From NCBI RefSeq assembly GCF_024227715.1, contig NZ_CP100448.1:2935655-2999654 (forward strand): 64,000 nucleotides of DNA, in the 5' to 3' direction. The stretch comes from Halomarina litorea. GTDB taxonomy: Archaea > Halobacteriota > Halobacteria > Halobacteriales > Haloarculaceae. The notes under the pieces were generated by a model. It saw only the letters and a program-made list of their open reading frames with translations, ran no database searches and was not told the origin of the DNA. Positions 61,760 through 64,000 of this stretch are shown here, in pieces (the first letter of the stretch is position 1; every line of letters starts with the position of its first letter). The translations under genes and the position numbers were made by a program.

Positions 61760-63676
61760 ATGGAGGCCGACGACCCCGTCGAACCGCCCGCGGCCTTTCG
61801 CGACCGGGCGAACGTCGCGACGGACGTCCGCGAGCGTTTCGCGACGGCGTGGCCCGAGGCGTGGGACGCCGCCGGCGACCTGCTCGACTGGTTCGAGCCC
61901 TACGACGCGGTCCTCGACTGGGACGGCGAGGGGCCGCCCTTCCGCTGGTTCGCGGGCGGGCGACTCAACGCCAGCCACGAGTGTCTCGACCGACACCTCG
62001 CCGAGCGGAAGAACCGCCTCGCGCTCCGCTGGGAGGGGCGACTCGGCGAGACGCGCGCGTACACCTACCTCGACCTCCACCGGGAGGTGAACGCCTTCGC
62101 CGCCGCCCTGCGCGAACTGGGCGTCGAGGCCGACGACGTCGTGACGCTGTACATGCCCGTCGTCCCCGAACTCGTCGTGGCGATGCTCGCGTGCGCCCGC
62201 CTCGGCGCGCCGCACAACGTCGTCTTCGCCGGCTTCTCGGCGGACGCGCTCACCACCCGGATGGAGCGGGCCGACTCCGCGTTCCTCGTCACCTGCGACG
62301 GCTACTACCGCCGGGGAGACGCCATGAACCAGAAGCGCCGGGCCGACCGGGCGCGGATGGCACTCGACTACGACCTGCGGGCGACGGTGGTCGTCGAACG
62401 ACTTGGCGGGGCGCGCCTCGGTCCCGACCAGCACGACTACGACGCGCTCGTGGAGCGACACGCGGGCGCGACGGTCGACCCGGTCCCCCGCGACGCCGGG
62501 GACACCCTCTTCCAGATGTACACCTCCGGAACGACGGGCACGCCGAAGTCCGTCGCCCACACGACGGGCGGCTACCTCGCGCACGTCGCGTGGACGAGTC
62601 GGGCGGTGCTGGACGTCAAACCGGAGGACACCTACTGGTGTACCGCGGACATCGGCTGGATTACGGGCCACTCCTACGTCGTCTACGGCCCCCTCGCGCT
62701 GGGGACGACGACGGTGCTGTACGAGGGGACCCCCGACCACCCCGAGCGCGACCGGGTGTGGGAGATCGTCGAGCGCAACGCCGTCGACACCTTCTACACC
62801 GCGCCGACGGCCATCCGCTCGTTCGTGAAGTGGGGCGAACAGCACCCCGAGGCCCACGACCTCTCCAGCCTCCGCCTCCTCGGGACGGTCGGCGAACCCA
62901 TCGACCCGAGCGCGTGGCGCTGGTACCACGAGCACATCGGCGGCGGGGAGTGCCCCGTCGTCGACACGTGGTGGCAGACCGAGACGGGGGCCATCCTCGT
63001 CTCGACGCTCCCCGGCGTCGACGCGATGAAACCGGGGAGTGCGGGGCCGCCCCTCCCGGGTATCGACGCCGCCGTCCTCCGTCCGGACGGCTCCGAGTGC
63101 GACCCCGGCGAGACGGGTCTGCTCGCCATCCGGTCGCCGTGGCCGGGGATGCCACGCGAACTCGCCCACGCGACCGACTGGGGGCGGGCCGCCGCGGGCG
63201 AGGAGTGGTGCTACCTCGCGGGCGACGAGGCCGTCGCCGACGAGGACGGCTACATCACCGTCCTCGGGCGGGCCGACGACGTCATCAACGTCTCCGGGCG
63301 GCGCGTCGGCACCGCCGAGGTGGAGAGCGCCGTCGTCGCCGTCGAGGGCGTCGCGGAGGCGGCGGTCATCGGCGTCGACCACCCCACCCGCGGCACCGCC
63401 GTCCACGCCTACGTCAGCCCCGAGGTCGACCGGGCGGCGGACGACTCCCTCCGCGAGTCGGTCCTCGCGGCCGTCGAGGCGGCCATCGGCCCGCTGGCGA
63501 GTCCCGAGCAGGTCGTCTTCACGCCCGAACTGCCCAAGACGCGGTCGGGCAAGATCATGCGCCGACTGCTGGAGGCCGTCGCCAACGGCGAGGAGTACGG
63601 CGACACGAGCGCCCTGCGCAACCCCGAGGTGGTCGGCGAACTCGAGGTCCGCCGCGAGGGCGTTTCGGACGAATAG
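61760..63676 (+). CDS. acs: Acetyl-CoA synthetase
   Basis: A 638-residue AMP-forming acyl-CoA synthetase of the Acs subfamily. AMP/ATP sites: YTSGTTGTPK (254-263), WCTADIGWITGHSYVVYGPL, DTWWQTETGA, GRADDVINVSGRRVGTAEVE, and the C-terminal catalytic Lys in LPKTRSGKIMRR (Lys598). It activates acetate for the TCA and glyoxylate cycles. A TATA-like CCTTTTCC about 25 nt upstream suggests a leaderless mRNA. It is divergent from GH15. Confidence 0.96.
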   Translation: MEADDPVEPPAAFRDRANVATDVRERFATAWPEAWDAAGDLLDWFEPYDAVLDWDGEGPPFRWFAGGRLNASHECLDRHLAERKNRLALRWEGRLGETRAYTYLDLHREVNAFAAALRELGVEADDVVTLYMPVVPELVVAMLACARLGAPHNVVFAGFSADALTTRMERADSAFLVTCDGYYRRGDAMNQKRRADRARMALDYDLRATVVVERLGGARLGPDQHDYDALVERHAGATVDPVPRDAGDTLFQMYTSGTTGTPKSVAHTTGGYLAHVAWTSRAVLDVKPEDTYWCTADIGWITGHSYVVYGPLALGTTTVLYEGTPDHPERDRVWEIVERNAVDTFYTAPTAIRSFVKWGEQHPEAHDLSSLRLLGTVGEPIDPSAWRWYHEHIGGGECPVVDTWWQTETGAILVSTLPGVDAMKPGSAGPPLPGIDAAVLRPDGSECDPGETGLLAIRSPWPGMPRELAHATDWGRAAAGEEWCYLAGDEAVADEDGYITVLGRADDVINVSGRRVGTAEVESAVVAVEGVAEAAVIGVDHPTRGTAVHAYVSPEVDRAADDSLRESVLAAVEAAIGPLASPEQVVFTPELPKTRSGKIMRRLLEAVANGEEYGDTSALRNPEVVGELEVRREGVSDE

Positions 63677-63788
63677 AATCTTCCGAAACCGTTCCCCCGC
63701 GTTCGACGCGACTGCCGGCGCGAACACCCCGCACCGAATCCATCAGGGGGAACACCTATTTCGGAGAGTCGAATAGACGCGAAACGCG

Positions 63789-64000
63789 ATGACCGACCTC
63801 GCGGCGTTCCTCTGTGCGGGCGGGTACGACCGCCTCCGGCGGGCCACGGGGACCCACCGGAGCGACCTCGTCGTCCGCCTCTGCGGGGAGGCCGGACTGC
63901 GCCCGAGCGAGGTCGTATCGGTGCGACCCGACGACGTCGTCACCGACGGCGACGCCCGCTTCCTCCGCCTCGACGACCGCGAGGCGTTCCTCCCCGCGGG
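63789..64000 (+). CDS. Recombinase-like DNA-binding protein, 3' truncated by the window
   Basis: About 70 residues are visible from ATG 63789. GGYDRLRRATGTHRSDLVVR leads into LCGEAGLRPSEVVSVRPDDV, which resembles the start of the catalytic domain of tyrosine recombinases (R-x-S-E-V-x-x-L-x-x-x-D). Haloarchaeal regulators of the HTH-10 type sometimes carry this segment too, so either an integrase/XerC-like protein or a Bat-like regulator is possible. CCTATTTCG about 27 nt upstream fits a promoter. Confidence 0.55.
   Translation, partial: MTDLAAFLCAGGYDRLRRATGTHRSDLVVRLCGEAGLRPSEVVSVRPDDVVTDGDARFLRLDDREAFLPA

Overview
The window is a chromosomal stretch from a haloarchaeon (class Halobacteria), probably from a species whose exact identity I cannot fix. 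The signs are very high GC, acidic Asp/Glu-rich proteins, twin-arginine plus lipobox secretion signals, TATA boxes placed about 27 nt before start codons (leaderless mRNAs), and archaeal marker genes: aIF2 gamma, Rpo7, Spt4, S24e, S27ae, Kae1-Bud32, RFC-L, haloarchaeal malate synthase and HTH-10 'Bat-like' regulators. It is mostly core genome. There is no CRISPR array, insertion sequence or rRNA. Two tRNA genes, Thr(GGU) and Gly(CCC), are present.

Layout: 0-6.5 kb has a truncated GT87 glycosyltransferase, a thiolase, an AAA ATPase with a His-rich tail followed by a PhnP-like hydrolase and a phosphoribosyltransferase, and a DUF5787-like protein. 6.8-11.9 kb is the conserved archaeal information-processing cluster eif2g-PIN-rpo7-spt4-dephospho-CoA kinase-rps24e-rps27ae-kae1/bud32. 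11.9-15.7 kb holds a cytidylyltransferase-HAD phosphatase fusion, a glycerophosphodiester phosphodiesterase and a TagB/TagF-like CDP-glycerol glycerophosphotransferase, each with its own promoter: a possible glycerol-phosphate polymer module. 15.8-18.1 kb has small genes, RdgB, a 111-bp perfect tandem repeat and a toxin-antitoxin-like pair. 18.1-22.3 kb is a tungstate ABC transporter with a divergent ModE/TOBE regulator.

22.3-35.7 kb contains a DapA-family aldolase, TrkA, acetyltransferases, a PadR regulator, RFC-L, an NhaC antiporter, a four-gene polar amino-acid ABC transporter and CtaA. 35.8-43.5 kb is a C2/C4 carbon block: malic enzyme, malate synthase and isocitrate lyase (glyoxylate bypass), with a large REC-PAS-PAS-GAF-HTH10 regulator divergent from isocitrate lyase. 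With the acetyl-CoA synthetase (61.8 kb), thiolase and crotonase-like gene it points to growth on acetate or fatty acids.

44-64 kb is mixed: NAD synthetase, tRNA-Gly flanked by partial copies of itself, cupin, an Nmad3-like gene fused by overlap to a secreted PQQ-type sugar dehydrogenase, two tandem DUF4097 lipoproteins, a CBS-HPF-like protein, a GbsR regulator with a palindromic operator-like site, GH15 glucosidase/trehalase and acetyl-CoA synthetase. Two genes here are broken: a secreted beta-propeller protein with an in-frame TAG and a RidA-family gene with a frameshift. The window ends inside a recombinase-like gene.
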